Source of the DNA: Myxococcales bacterium
GTDB taxonomy: Bacteria; Myxococcota_A; UBA9042; JABWCM01
Assembly (NCBI GenBank): GCA_013360285.1
Contig: JABWCM010000016.1
Coordinates: 1 to 43,447, forward strand
Direction: 5' to 3'
DNA length: 43,447 bases
Notes under the pieces: generated by a model
The model's input: the letters and a program-made list of their open reading frames with translations, nothing else
The model's database searches: none
Told to the model about the DNA's origin: nothing
Shown: in pieces, positions 7,404-17,477 of the stretch
Layout: each line of letters begins with the position of its first letter
Numbering within the stretch: the first letter of the stretch is position 1
Translations under genes and position numbers: made by a program

Positions 7404-10298
7404 TTATTCCAAGGAGCCCATCGTGCCACAAGTGCGCCGGATGACAATATCATCAATAACCGGTCCGCCAAAGTCGTTGTTGAACGCATCAATGGTGTCA
7501 AACAGTAATCGAATTTGGACTAACTTACCTGAATAAGGGGTTAAGTCGACAGATACCGCGGTCCATTTTGCTCCGGAAGGGGTTCCATTTTCGCCCACAT
7601 TCCACCAAACCGGCGAACCCCATGCGGAGTCCCAAATCGTTTTGGGCGTACCCACGGGCGCTTTTTTTAAGTCCAGGGGAACGATGGTGACTTTGAGTCT
7701 ATCGAAGTCCGCGTTGGGGTAAGCCCCCATGGAGAATTCGTTTTCGAGATACAGTCGGAATTCCAATTCCGTAAATGCAAGTAATGGTGGGCGTAAATCG
7801 ACGGTGTTTTGGAAAGATCCGGATGCTTTTCCCGAGATTGTCGCATAATTGCCGGATTCTTCGTTTCCGAACCACATAGCAAGCGGAGGCGACAACGATT
7901 GTTGGGTGGAAGGATGCCACATTCCGCCGCCGGCCGAAGTGGGAGGGACCACCCCAAACTTGGGTGTTGCTGCGCCGGTGTCAAAGGACTCACCCAACAC
8001 TTCTTCTTTACAACACCCAGGTAAGTTAATGAGTTCGTAGCTGCACAAACCACCGTCGCAGGTCTCGGTTGTGCACAACTCGTCCTGATCGTTACAATCG
8101 TCGTCTGTGGCGCAGCATAGGTTGGGTCGAATACAGCCTCCGTCGATACAAATATCTACGGTACAGGGTTCAGAATCATTACAATCCTCGTCTTTCTGGC
8201 AACAGTCCACAATCGGCTTGTGCAGGCAGGGTGTTCCCGGGACCTCGCAGACATCTTGGGTACATGGTTTGCCGTCTTCGCAGCCCAATACGCCACCGGT
8301 TGGGGTGATTTCGCAGCAATTATAATTCCACTGTTGGGTACAAAAAGGTGTGGCCGCGGTTTTGAGACATTTGCCGGTGGTACACAAAAGGGTATCGACA
8401 CAATCGGTATCTTCGTTACAGCAGTATTTTAGGTCGGTATGGACACATTGATATTCGCCGCATACATCGGAGGTGCACGGGTTGTTGTCATTACAATCGG
8501 GTTGTTCGAAACAGTTTGCGGGGTTGAGTTGGTACAAACACACCCCTTCGGTACAGTGCTCAAGAGTTGTGAACAGGTTGTCGTTACATGCGGTGTCGGT
8601 TTCACACGCGGTGGGCAAACACTTGGATTTGACACGAAAACTGTCGATATATATCCCTTCGGTTTCGTTTTTGGATGCGTCCCAGGTATTAAAATCGAGC
8701 ACTACGGAGACCGTACGTCCGTTCCAGGCTGACAAATCGAGGGAAATCGGAACCCATTTGTTCAGCGTCCAAAAATTCTTTTTGGTCCAGATGATCGTGT
8801 TGGTGGTTGCCCCGAAATCATCTTTGGAGATCACCCGGACCAGCAGTCGGTCGGCATAGGTACCGGCTTCCACGCCGAGATACAGCGCAAATTCCAATGA
8901 ACTTTTGACCCCGGCCGGCAACACAAAAGGCGGGGAATGGGCGGTACCGTTGTTCGGCGCAGGAGAGGTCGAATAATTGAGTTGGGCGGGATTGCCGTAA
9001 TATAGGGTTCCACTGCCTTCAAATGCTTTGCCGCCGGTCAGAATGTGCCAACCCACCCCATTGGTTTGCCCGCTGAGAATCCATCCGTCGGCCGCACCCT
9101 CAAAAAATGTGTCGTAAATCGGTTCCTGGCAACATTCCGGTGTTTGTGACCCAACGTGGACGCATTTTTCTTCGAGGCAGAAGTCTTGGGTACAGTCGTT
9201 TTGGTCGTCACAATCCGAAGGAGACGTACAACAGATGTAATCGTGTATACAAAACGCGTTGGCACAGGATTCTTCGGTGCAGGGATTGTTGTCTTCACAG
9301 TCGGTGACGGCAATACAGCAGCCGCCGGTTGAAAGTGGTTGAAAAACACAATGGCCGGTCTGGCAGACGTCATTGGTACACTCGTTTTCGTCGTTACAAC
9401 CCGCGGACGTTTCACAACAATCGCCCACCTGCTGAAACAGGTGTTGACAAATACCTGAAACACAAGTGTCGACGTAACAAGGATCTCCTTTTTGGCAATC
9501 CGCATCCGAAAGACAACACAATTCCCCGATGGGATCGGGGATACATCCTTTGATTTTGTCGCATTTATCGAGCGTACATGGGTCGTTGTCGTCGCAGGAA
9601 ACCGGCGTGTTTTCGCAGTTTCCGTCGACACACTGATCGTCGGTGCAGGCGTCGACATCATCGCAGAGAATGGGTTTGTTGGAACATTCCAGGTCACCAA
9701 GGCAATAATCCGTTGTACACAAATTGCCGTCATCACAACTATAGGGCTGATGTGAGCAGCCCGTTTTGGGGTCGCATACGTCGTGGGTGCAGGGGTCGGA
9801 ATCGGCGCAGGACACGAGCAAATGAATACAGCCGTTGGCGATATGACAGGCATCGACGGTGCAGATGTCGCCGTCATCGCAACTGGCGGGGCAGGGCTCC
9901 GCCGCGGGGGCGTCGGTGGTGGTCTCGGTTGTGTCGGGTTTAACTTCGGACATATCCCATGGCTCTATCGGAACATCTGTTGGTGTGGCCACAACGTCGT
10001 CTGGTTGATTGGGTGCGTCATCAATGTCTAAACCACCTAGGTCCGGGTTTGTTGTGATATCGGTGCGTGTCGAATCCGCTGTAAAGGGTTCGGCTCCAGG
10101 CGCCGTGTCGTTATTGACGACATCGGCCACGAGGGGCGTCGGATCGGCGGTTTGTTCACAGGAGACCGACAGTGTAGTCACTAGGACCAGGAGCAGAATA
10201 GGTTTGAGGGAAATTTCCGGCACCGTTCGGACTATTCGATCAGCAGGCTCATCAAAATTCCGAAACACTGTCTTATTATTCGACAAATTCGTGGTCAT
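7404..10298 (-). CDS. Giant Cys-rich lipoprotein with slime-mold-type repeats and two jelly-roll-like domains
   Basis: About 964 residues from the ATG at 10298 (a TTG at 10316 adds six; a GTG nearer the hydrophobic core is also possible). The signal peptide ends in LSVSC (Cys47), followed by a Thr/Asp/Pro-rich linker. Residues ~134-391 and ~562-764 are arrays of CDDGDICTVDAC-like units (C-x-D-x-x-x-C-T-x-D-x-C), the pattern of the Dictyostelium CTDC repeat. Each array is followed by a roughly 170-residue beta-sandwich-like domain (starting FFEGAADGWILSG at ~397 and ESFDTGAATPKFG at ~775), both with a DRL-containing strand and an Asp-rich C-terminal strand, so the array-plus-sandwich unit is duplicated. 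Probably surface-exposed, with adhesive or ligand-binding domains. The start lies 61 bases after the stop of the upstream gene, suggesting co-transcription. Confidence 0.8.
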   Translation of the reverse strand: MTTNLSNNKTVFRNFDEPADRIVRTVPEISLKPILLLVLVTTLSVSCEQTADPTPLVADVVNNDTAPGAEPFTADSTRTDITTNPDLGGLDIDDAPNQPDDVVATPTDVPIEPWDMSEVKPDTTETTTDAPAAEPCPASCDDGDICTVDACHIANGCIHLLVSCADSDPCTHDVCDPKTGCSHQPYSCDDGNLCTTDYCLGDLECSNKPILCDDVDACTDDQCVDGNCENTPVSCDDNDPCTLDKCDKIKGCIPDPIGELCCLSDADCQKGDPCYVDTCVSGICQHLFQQVGDCCETSAGCNDENECTNDVCQTGHCVFQPLSTGGCCIAVTDCEDNNPCTEESCANAFCIHDYICCTSPSDCDDQNDCTQDFCLEEKCVHVGSQTPECCQEPIYDTFFEGAADGWILSGQTNGVGWHILTGGKAFEGSGTLYYGNPAQLNYSTSPAPNNGTAHSPPFVLPAGVKSSLEFALYLGVEAGTYADRLLVRVISKDDFGATTNTIIWTKKNFWTLNKWVPISLDLSAWNGRTVSVVLDFNTWDASKNETEGIYIDSFRVKSKCLPTACETDTACNDNLFTTLEHCTEGVCLYQLNPANCFEQPDCNDNNPCTSDVCGEYQCVHTDLKYCCNEDTDCVDTLLCTTGKCLKTAATPFCTQQWNYNCCEITPTGGVLGCEDGKPCTQDVCEVPGTPCLHKPIVDCCQKDEDCNDSEPCTVDICIDGGCIRPNLCCATDDDCNDQDELCTTETCDGGLCSYELINLPGCCKEEVLGESFDTGAATPKFGVVPPTSAGGGMWHPSTQQSLSPPLAMWFGNEESGNYATISGKASGSFQNTVDLRPPLLAFTELEFRLYLENEFSMGAYPNADFDRLKVTIVPLDLKKAPVGTPKTIWDSAWGSPVWWNVGENGTPSGAKWTAVSVDLTPYSGKLVQIRLLFDTIDAFNNDFGGPVIDDIVIRRTCGTMGSLE

Positions 10299-10358
10299 GG
10301 ATGCAAACCTGGTCAAAAATGACTTCTTTCGGGAGTCGAATACAGGTGCAGTTTTTGG

Positions 10359-13300
10359 TTACAGAAATTCCGTCTGAAAAATAGACCAGGACAAACGCCG
10401 GTAGATATTGAAGTTCAAGTTATTGTAACTGTTGATATTAAATTGTGTGTCGTCTTGACTTAAAGTGTGGGTGATGGCGACCCGAATCATGCCGGCGGGC
10501 CAATTGACGAGCCCCGACAAAACACCAAAATCGGGTAAATTGACACCGGGTTCGGAACCATTCACCACGATTTGCCAAAACGGTTTACCAAGGGAGTCGG
10601 CAAGAGATACAAACGTGTAATTGGGCACCAAATAAGGATGCAGCGTCCACTTCATCCATCCTCCAGGAAACGGGGTGCCCGGCGACGGGGTGACGATTTC
10701 GGGAAACGGCATAAATGGGCCGATCAGAAAATTGTATTTTCCAACGGCGAATAACGGATCAGCCGGGTTGGAGGTACCGACAAGGGCATGGATATCGACC
10801 GAGGTGGCGGAATCGGATTCGTTTTGCCATTCGGTTCCGTTCCAATGCAACAGGGTACCGGCGTCGCCGGCAACCCACATGTCCTGCGGGGTCCGACCCC
10901 AAATAGTACGAATTTGTTGGGTTGTTGGGATTTCAGTTGAAACCCAACCCGTCGCTGTTTTCTGAATCAGCGTGTTTTTCCCAGCAATCATGGCGGCATA
11001 GCCGGGTCCGTGGACCCAGACCGCGTGAAGAGGCGTGTTTTCGGCAACAAACGACGCAACCCACCCTGCATTGGTGTAGGACACCACTTTTCCATCCATT
11101 CCGGTGGCGACGATGTGGTTATCGCCGTCTCCGGATATCGCCACCAGGTTGTCGGTGTGCGCTAAGTCCAGTTGGGTGAGGTTGATGCCGTCATAGTGCA
11201 GAATTCCTACGTCTCCAACGATGTAAACATCATCGGAGGCACGCCCCCACACGTCGGTGAAGTTTCCGGAAACCGGAGACGGGAAAAGCGACCATGCAAT
11301 TCCATCAAAACGGAGGATGGTGCTGCTTTCTCCCACCGCCCAGACGTCGTTTTTGGCGCTACCCCAAATCGCCCGTAGATCGGTTTTGACGGGGGTTCCT
11401 TGGGGAAACCAACCGACGCCGTTCGAGTAGACGAGTCCGCCGGAAGGTCCGACGGCGTAGGCGGTGGTCGCGTCGGCTGCCCAGACGTCTGCCAAGTCGC
11501 GGGAAATACTGCCTTGAGGTGGTTGCCATTTCGGGGTTTTGTCGGTCAACGTCAAAATCGAATCCCCTTCGATGGATTCGATGTATTGCAGTAAGTTAAC
11601 AGAATAGGGGTTTGAAAACGGGTTGTTTGTGAAAATGGTCGTATAAAACGTATAGGTGGCTCCAAACAGGGGCCCGGTCAATGACGATGGGTATGGACCA
11701 AAAAGATAGGGCTCGGAAGTTGTCGACTGAGGGAGTTCGGGCATTTGAATGTATCCGTCTTCACCGTCAAGGCGCAGATTGATTCGAAAGCTGGGTACTT
11801 TGGTGCCAAGTGGGTGGATAGGCGGTTCCACAAGGCGTGCTCTTAGAGTGTAATTGAGTGGCACAGTTAACTCGACATCTTGTCCATCGAGAATCCCACC
11901 GGGGATCGGAAAAACGTGCCTGAGTACCCCCATCACAGTCGGAACAAAGTTTTGTTTGGCGTCGAGGAATCCGCCGTAACAGATGACGGCAACTTCGCCG
12001 TTTCGGCTTGGAATTTGGTAAATATCCTGGTCGTCCGCGTAGTTGGCTGGCCCGGGTAGCGCTTGAACCGCAAAAATGTTGGCTTTGCTAATAACACAAT
12101 ACGCCGCTTTCTGCGGAGGGGTGGGGTGGCATACCGAATCGGCGCCGGGCGCCCCACATACATAATCTTCGGGACAATCGTTGTTGTCGGCGCAGGCCAA
12201 GGTGCACCGTGGCTCCAGGACTCCGTCGGGTTGCAACAACGTGCCGCAAATCGAACCAGGAGCGGTACAATCGGCATCCGTGCTGCAGGAAACGCACAGC
12301 CCGGGGATTTGGCCGGCTCCGGCGACCGTGTCGCAATCGGTAGGGGGAACGATGACGTATTTGTCCATTCCGATTACTTTTCCGCGGACCGTTGCGGGTT
12401 CGGCCGAGCCGCCGCCGGGTGGTCCGGGAGGAAGGTCCGGATTGAGCAGAACTGTGACGTTTTCTGAATCAAAGTCGGACACGGTATAGGTACTGTAGCC
12501 GGTAGCCGATGCGCTTACAGATGCTGGGCCGGTTAATCCGGGACCGCTGAACGTGGTGAGGCCGTATTCATCGGTGGTATCGACCCATGCACCGGCGCCG
12601 GCGCCTAAAATGACCACGGCTGCTTCGATGGGCAGGGTGGTGGCGGCATCCAACACCGTGACATTGATGGCGCCGTCGATGGGTTCGCCCCAGGTGCCGC
12701 CTTTGGAGTTGGTTGGATTAAAGTAGGTGTACGCATTGGTAAGAGATGCCGCCAAACCATCGGAAACAACTACGATATCCACCGTAGAGACCGGTCCGCC
12801 CGGGCTTATGGCCGCCAGTTGAACCGCGGAAACAAATTCGACGGCCACTGCGGCTGTATCTCCGAACCACACTTGGGAATCGGGGGAGAACCCGGTGCCG
12901 TAAATTTCGACATAAGTACCGCCGGCCATCGAACCTTTCATTGGGTCAAGGGCAAACAAATTTAAGCCGCTTGGGCCGGTATAAACAAACGCGTCGGGTG
13001 CTGTAACAGAGGCAAAGTCGGTTGTAACGGTTACGTCGACGGGTCCTATCGTACCCGCCGGAGTTACGCCGCTAAGCACGGTAGGTGAAGTAACAACCAC
13101 GTTGGACGCCGGCAGAGCCCCGATGCGTACAAAGGTTGTACCGGAGTGGAAACCTTTTCCTTGTAAGATAAACGACGTTCCACCCTGCTGCGGTCCCGAG
13201 GTTGGGCTGATGGCGGAAATAGTGAGATCGGGAGTGTAGGTAAAGGTTTTCGGCAAGCTGGAGGTTTGTCCGGAGACGATAAGGTCCACGTTCACCACTT

Positions 13301-14558
13301 CGGGTGTTTTGCCCTCTGGGGTAGTCACAATCACCAGGTGTTCGGTTGGCAGCACCTGTTGTACAATAGCGGAAACATTTCCAAACAGAACCGCGGTGTT
13401 TTCCAAGGTGGTTTCCGCTGGTAAATGTGCGGTAAGATAAACAGTTGTGCCTCCGGAAAGCGGTCCGGTTTTCGGCCAGATGTTGACGGCTTGGAGGTCG
13501 GTTTGGGGCCCGAGATAAGTAAAAACACCTTCGGCCAGCAGCGAGCCGTCCGACGTTTCGATTTCTACGTCGGCGGGTCCGATGGGACCACCCGGGGTAA
13601 CGATTCGTAACGTTGTACCATTGCCGGGCTCGACAACAAGGCACTCTTTTCCTGCGATTCGAACGACAGTATCTTCCCACAGCGCCGTTCCGAAAATGTC
13701 GACGGGTTCACCGCCGGCAGCCGTGCCGCTCCAGGGCGATAACTTTTCCAACGTAGGAGGGGCCTGGTATCGAAAACCATGGGAGAGGTGTGCAAAGGCG
13801 GTGGGAGTCGATGCTTGGACATCGATGTAGCCAGGCAAACCTCCGGGCGTGATCGCTACAATTTGGGAACTGTTTGTGACCGACATCGAAATGGCAGGTT
13901 TTCCGCCGAACAACAAGACGGTTTGTGAATCGAAGCCGTTTCCCTCCACGATGACGGGGGTGCCGCCGATGGCTGGGCCGAAGTCCGGAGAAACTTTGGT
14001 GATCTTCACGTTGGTTTCGTAATAATATCCGTTTTTTACAACCGCGGAAAACCCGTCGCCGCGTTCTACGGTGATGTCGACAAATCCGGGGGGATGTGCG
14101 GGTGCAAGCACCAAAATTGTGGTTTCACCTTCGACATAAGGGAGTTGCCCCGCCATGTCGCCGAACCATACCTTACAATCCGTGGTAAACCCTTCCCCGA
14201 TGATCGTCACGATGTCTCCGCCAAGTTCCGTTCCGATCATGGGGGTGACGGAGAGGATCTGGATCGGCGAATCGCCGGAATCTGCTTCGTGGATATCCGT
14301 TGTGGAGTCTTGGTCCGGTATGCCGATGTCAGTCGAGGTATCCGTCGAAGTTCCAAAAGTGTCCGTTACGTCAACAGTGGTCTCGATGTCATTGCCGGTT
14401 GTGGTTGTGTCCGTGGCTATCGTGTCGGTATCCGGTGCCAAACTCGATCCATCGATGATATCCGCTGAGAGTTGAGGTGTGTTTGTTTCCGAACAAGCAC
14501 CAAGGCCCATCCATGCCAGGGCGGCGACCAGAATAAGCCACTTTTTAACAATCATCAT
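10359..14558 (-). CDS. Giant lipoprotein with six IPT/TIG domains and a propeller
   Basis: 1399 residues. The signal peptide ends in LGAC (Cys22), followed by a Thr/Asp-rich linker to ~95. Six consecutive IPT/TIG immunoglobulin-like domains (~98-611) each start with a V-x-P-x-x-G or I-x-P-x-x-G motif and contain a GGTxVxIxGxGF-like strand. Next comes a carboxypeptidase-regulatory-like beta domain (~620-710), then a Dickkopf-like Cys cluster (CVSCSTDADC, ~750). After a beta-rich stretch, residues ~1023-1270 hold repeats of the form DVWAVGESSTILRFDG and DMWAVGDAGTLLHWNG, a propeller-like array common in myxobacterial surface proteins. Likely an outer-membrane-anchored adhesin or glycan-binding protein. 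It appears to be the first gene of a minus-strand transcript with the next giant lipoprotein. Confidence 0.85.
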   Translation of the reverse strand: MMIVKKWLILVAALAWMGLGACSETNTPQLSADIIDGSSLAPDTDTIATDTTTTGNDIETTVDVTDTFGTSTDTSTDIGIPDQDSTTDIHEADSGDSPIQILSVTPMIGTELGGDIVTIIGEGFTTDCKVWFGDMAGQLPYVEGETTILVLAPAHPPGFVDITVERGDGFSAVVKNGYYYETNVKITKVSPDFGPAIGGTPVIVEGNGFDSQTVLLFGGKPAISMSVTNSSQIVAITPGGLPGYIDVQASTPTAFAHLSHGFRYQAPPTLEKLSPWSGTAAGGEPVDIFGTALWEDTVVRIAGKECLVVEPGNGTTLRIVTPGGPIGPADVEIETSDGSLLAEGVFTYLGPQTDLQAVNIWPKTGPLSGGTTVYLTAHLPAETTLENTAVLFGNVSAIVQQVLPTEHLVIVTTPEGKTPEVVNVDLIVSGQTSSLPKTFTYTPDLTISAISPTSGPQQGGTSFILQGKGFHSGTTFVRIGALPASNVVVTSPTVLSGVTPAGTIGPVDVTVTTDFASVTAPDAFVYTGPSGLNLFALDPMKGSMAGGTYVEIYGTGFSPDSQVWFGDTAAVAVEFVSAVQLAAISPGGPVSTVDIVVVSDGLAASLTNAYTYFNPTNSKGGTWGEPIDGAINVTVLDAATTLPIEAAVVILGAGAGAWVDTTDEYGLTTFSGPGLTGPASVSASATGYSTYTVSDFDSENVTVLLNPDLPPGPPGGGSAEPATVRGKVIGMDKYVIVPPTDCDTVAGAGQIPGLCVSCSTDADCTAPGSICGTLLQPDGVLEPRCTLACADNNDCPEDYVCGAPGADSVCHPTPPQKAAYCVISKANIFAVQALPGPANYADDQDIYQIPSRNGEVAVICYGGFLDAKQNFVPTVMGVLRHVFPIPGGILDGQDVELTVPLNYTLRARLVEPPIHPLGTKVPSFRINLRLDGEDGYIQMPELPQSTTSEPYLFGPYPSSLTGPLFGATYTFYTTIFTNNPFSNPYSVNLLQYIESIEGDSILTLTDKTPKWQPPQGSISRDLADVWAADATTAYAVGPSGGLVYSNGVGWFPQGTPVKTDLRAIWGSAKNDVWAVGESSTILRFDGIAWSLFPSPVSGNFTDVWGRASDDVYIVGDVGILHYDGINLTQLDLAHTDNLVAISGDGDNHIVATGMDGKVVSYTNAGWVASFVAENTPLHAVWVHGPGYAAMIAGKNTLIQKTATGWVSTEIPTTQQIRTIWGRTPQDMWVAGDAGTLLHWNGTEWQNESDSATSVDIHALVGTSNPADPLFAVGKYNFLIGPFMPFPEIVTPSPGTPFPGGWMKWTLHPYLVPNYTFVSLADSLGKPFWQIVVNGSEPGVNLPDFGVLSGLVNWPAGMIRVAITHTLSQDDTQFNINSYNNLNFNIYRRLSWSIFQTEFL

Positions 14559-14663
14559 CGTCGATGTTCCAATGGTTCAAGTCGGTTACGTTCATCGGCC
14601 AACAGATTACGAAATCGGCATATCGCGCGCTGTTTAAGTGTAGTCATTTTGCCGTTAAATGAG

Positions 14664-14691
14664 ATTATAAAGCCGCTATTTAGATGGTCAC
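14664..14691 (-). promoter_or_regulatory. Candidate promoter for the TIG lipoprotein transcript
   Basis: Read on the minus strand: GTGACC, a 16-base spacer, then a perfect TATAAT. The predicted transcription start is about 100 bases before the ATG at 14558. The rest of the 291-base gap to the neighbouring gene shows nothing else I can identify. Confidence 0.45.
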
Positions 14692-14849
14692 GCTGAAAAA
14701 GACGTCCACCGTCCAAATACAATGGTACCGGACGTGGAAGTGCAGTCAACAGATCTTGCGGCAACAAGGCTGAAAGCCGGCGATTTGTCTGGGGATTACG
14801 GGCATGATTGACAACTCCGCGGCGTCAGCGTGTTGTCTTTACGATCACC

Positions 14850-15638
14850 TTAATCAAGCGAGGGGAGGGCGATACCGGGAACGTTGAGTTCGTAAAGCAG
14901 ACGGTCGAGTGATTTTTGTGCCTGTTCGTGAGACCATTCGGGGGTGGTTTTCAGCGGAGAAAACAAAGAACGCATCTCTTCCCGCATTTCCAGAGAACCG
15001 TATTCGGCATAAACCCGGGCTTCATCCAGAAAGCTGCGTACCAACAACATCAGGTTGCGGGCCACTTTGACTTCTTCGGATGATTTTCGCTGCAGTTTGT
15101 CGATTTTTTCTTCTTTGTGTTTGATTCGGCCGGCGGCTTTGTTTTCTTCATTTTGGGTTTTGACGGTGTTGAGGCCCGCTTCTCCAGTTTGGCGTATTTT
15201 GTCGGCGATAGGCAGAATTTGCTGAATTGCGCTGTGGATCTGCGGTGGAGCGGTTTTTAGTTTTTCCGGACGTTCGTCCCACTGAAGCCGTTGCGCTTCG
15301 GTGATGAGCTTCGAGACGTCTTGCTGCAAATCTTCGGGCAGCGTCATAAACAGTTGATAGATTCCTTTTCGTTCTTGGCGAATCGATTTGATGTCGGCCG
15401 CGCCGCTGGTCGCAAGAAGTTGCAGAGATTGCCTGCTGGGGCTTGCCTCGGGTTCCGTACGTTGTTCGTTTTCTTTTGTGGACGGTGACTTTTCCTGCGT
15501 GTCTTGGGCGACAGCGACCGGTTCGGAAGCCCGGGGGGAGGTGCCTGTGCTATCGGCGTTAACTGGGGCTGGCGCCTCTTTTTTGCACGCGGCAAATATC
15601 AGAAAGAGTGCCATGGCGGCTATTGTCACTCGGCTCAT
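14850..15638 (-). CDS. Small Lys/Glu-rich lipoprotein, helical
   Basis: 262 residues from the ATG at 15638, which has GGAGACGAC immediately upstream. A longer frame from 15800 has no signal sequence and is rejected. The signal peptide MSRVTIAAMALFLIFAAC gives a lipidated Cys18 followed by Lys-Lys-Glu. Residues ~20-75 are a Ser/Thr/Pro/Glu-rich spacer. The rest (~85-262) is predicted long alpha-helix with a highly charged coiled-coil-like segment (RIKHKEEKIDKLQRKSSEE, ~180-200). It could be a periplasmic spacer or chaperone-like lipoprotein; no family is recognised. It is divergent from the PqaA-like lipoprotein gene at 15849. Confidence 0.75.
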   Translation of the reverse strand: MSRVTIAAMALFLIFAACKKEAPAPVNADSTGTSPRASEPVAVAQDTQEKSPSTKENEQRTEPEASPSRQSLQLLATSGAADIKSIRQERKGIYQLFMTLPEDLQQDVSKLITEAQRLQWDERPEKLKTAPPQIHSAIQQILPIADKIRQTGEAGLNTVKTQNEENKAAGRIKHKEEKIDKLQRKSSEEVKVARNLMLLVRSFLDEARVYAEYGSLEMREEMRSLFSPLKTTPEWSHEQAQKSLDRLLYELNVPGIALPSLD

Positions 15639-15848
15639 GTCGTCTCCGTTGGTCGTGGGGTGTTGACCCCGATTTGGTGCCACTACATCACAAGCATTCG
15701 ACCGGATGCAATGTCGGAAACCGGCGACACCACAAAATGGAACCGGAAGGGTCGGTGCTTGAGGCTTCAGGGGTCTTGGTATATGACTTTGTGGCGGCAT
15801 TTTAATGGGGAAAGTCGTTATGAATGAGAATCCAAGTAGGTAGATAGA

Positions 15849-17408
15849 ATGGCTTATCCATCCGGGTATTGGCGACTGTTGATGAGACTTCGGTTGGGTG
15901 TGCTGTGTATTTTGGCCGCGGGATGTGCCGACCAGGATTCCCTGGCCCCGTCCGACAATCCCCTACCCGCCGATACAACGTCCGATCCGAATGGCAACGA
16001 CTCCGGAGAGGTTTCAGTAACCGATTTTGATGCGACGTTTGATGTGACAACGCTGTTTGATTTGGAAAAACTGCGGTCACCGGACGGGATCAACCTGCAA
16101 GTGAAAAAAGACGTGATCCGGTGGAACGAATCCGAACAGGTCTGGTTGGTTCCGTTTGCATTCCGTAGCCAGATTTGGCACGGAAACGCCTGGGATCATC
16201 CGTCGTTGTTGTATGTGCCGAAAAACCTGAACCCGGCGTTTGCGGGAACGATTGCGATGATACAGCAAGGCACGACGGATTTGGACACCGGGCTGAGTAT
16301 GGACTTCGATTTTGGTTCGAAAACAGCCGCGATGTTGGGGGTTCCGGTGGCCGTACTCGCAAAAATTCCCCATCCCACGGTGTTTAGTGAACAAGAAGAC
16401 CTCGACCTTGCCGATACTTACCCGGAATGTTTTGGCGTGTCGTTGGTGGAAAATGAACTGGAGGCGTGCGGCAACCGATTGGTTCTCGCGTCGGAACAGG
16501 TCAAGTGGAGTTTACAGATCGCCATGGTTCGCGCGGAAATTCGGGCGATTACCGCTATTTCTCTTATTCCGGACAAGTTAAGTGAGATTGGCGTCGTTGA
16601 CGTTCCAAAGTTTACCGCCAAAAGTGCCGTTATCGGTGCCGGTGGTAAACGTGCGCGTGTTTTGTGGCTTGCTGCAGTTGTTGATGATCGTATCGCGGGT
16701 ATTTGGCTTGCAGCAGCAGATATGGCGAATTTTGTGCCATTTTATCAGAATATGGTGAAGGCTTGGTCGAAGGACTATCCATTTGGTGAACCGGAGCAGC
16801 AAATTGCATTTTTTTCGACTGGTTTTGGCAAAGACTGGCGTTCGATTATTGACCCTTATGGGTATATGGAACGGCGCCCGGACATAGACGTGATGATTGT
16901 CGCCGGTACAAATGACGCGCTCTATCCTTTGGGGAGCTACGGGGTGTATTCAAAACGCCTCCCGCCGGATTGGTCGTTGCTGCATGTGCCCAACTATGGC
17001 CATGGAATGGCTTCCGAGGCGCATCTGGATGCTTGGAGAGCGTTTATCGCTCGGGTTGCCGGAAATCGTCCGTTGTTGAAGCCGTTGGTGACCTATGACG
17101 AACAGTCGGGGACCATTGTGGTGGGTGTCGTGCTGGAAGGAAGCCAAGAGAGGGTGCTTGATGTCCAGGATGTCACCTTATCTTACACGTCAATGCAAGT
17201 GATGAATGCCGACCGCGATTTACGTGATGCGGTTTGGGAACACACGGCATTGTCGCCGGCCGGTGTCGACGAACAAGGGCGACAGCGATACTCCGGCGCC
17301 TTTACACCCACGTTGGATGACTGGGGTGCTTATGTTACCGTAGACGAAAAGGACAGTGCAGGGTTGTCGGGAACAAGTTCGAGTGTTGTCCGCCTGTCGT
17401 GGCAGTGA
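15849..17408 (+). CDS. PhoPQ-activated pathogenicity-related (PqaA)-like alpha/beta-hydrolase lipoprotein, Ser apparently lost
   Basis: 519 residues. The signal peptide ends in LAAGC (Cys26), then a Pro/Asp/Thr linker. The core resembles the PhoPQ_related/PqaA family: an aromatic-rich N-terminal region with FRSQIWHGNAWDHPSLLYVP (~100), an IQQG strand, then VIGAGGKRARVLWLAAVVDD (~260) at the nucleophile-elbow position. An Asp-bearing loop VAGTNDALYP (~350) and a His loop NYGHGM (~382) follow. In PqaA-like proteins the elbow usually reads GASKRGW; here GAGGKR has no Ser, so hydrolase activity is doubtful. The C-terminal ~120 residues look like a beta domain. A secreted, outer-membrane-anchored protein; assignment rests on motifs read by eye. 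Confidence 0.7.
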   Translation: MAYPSGYWRLLMRLRLGVLCILAAGCADQDSLAPSDNPLPADTTSDPNGNDSGEVSVTDFDATFDVTTLFDLEKLRSPDGINLQVKKDVIRWNESEQVWLVPFAFRSQIWHGNAWDHPSLLYVPKNLNPAFAGTIAMIQQGTTDLDTGLSMDFDFGSKTAAMLGVPVAVLAKIPHPTVFSEQEDLDLADTYPECFGVSLVENELEACGNRLVLASEQVKWSLQIAMVRAEIRAITAISLIPDKLSEIGVVDVPKFTAKSAVIGAGGKRARVLWLAAVVDDRIAGIWLAAADMANFVPFYQNMVKAWSKDYPFGEPEQQIAFFSTGFGKDWRSIIDPYGYMERRPDIDVMIVAGTNDALYPLGSYGVYSKRLPPDWSLLHVPNYGHGMASEAHLDAWRAFIARVAGNRPLLKPLVTYDEQSGTIVVGVVLEGSQERVLDVQDVTLSYTSMQVMNADRDLRDAVWEHTALSPAGVDEQGRQRYSGAFTPTLDDWGAYVTVDEKDSAGLSGTSSSVVRLSWQ

Positions 17409-17477
17409 CCCATGAAATTGGTCAACGAGAACGTTTGGGTCGGCAAACGACGTTTTTGTGGCAGGAAACCGGCTATA

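Noticed and set aside
14555-14767. 70-codon minus-strand frame whose stop overlaps the ATG of the TIG lipoprotein
   Set aside because: Starts with TTG, has no ribosome binding site, and its start lies upstream of the predicted transcription start at about 14655. The overlap looked attractive but is not enough.
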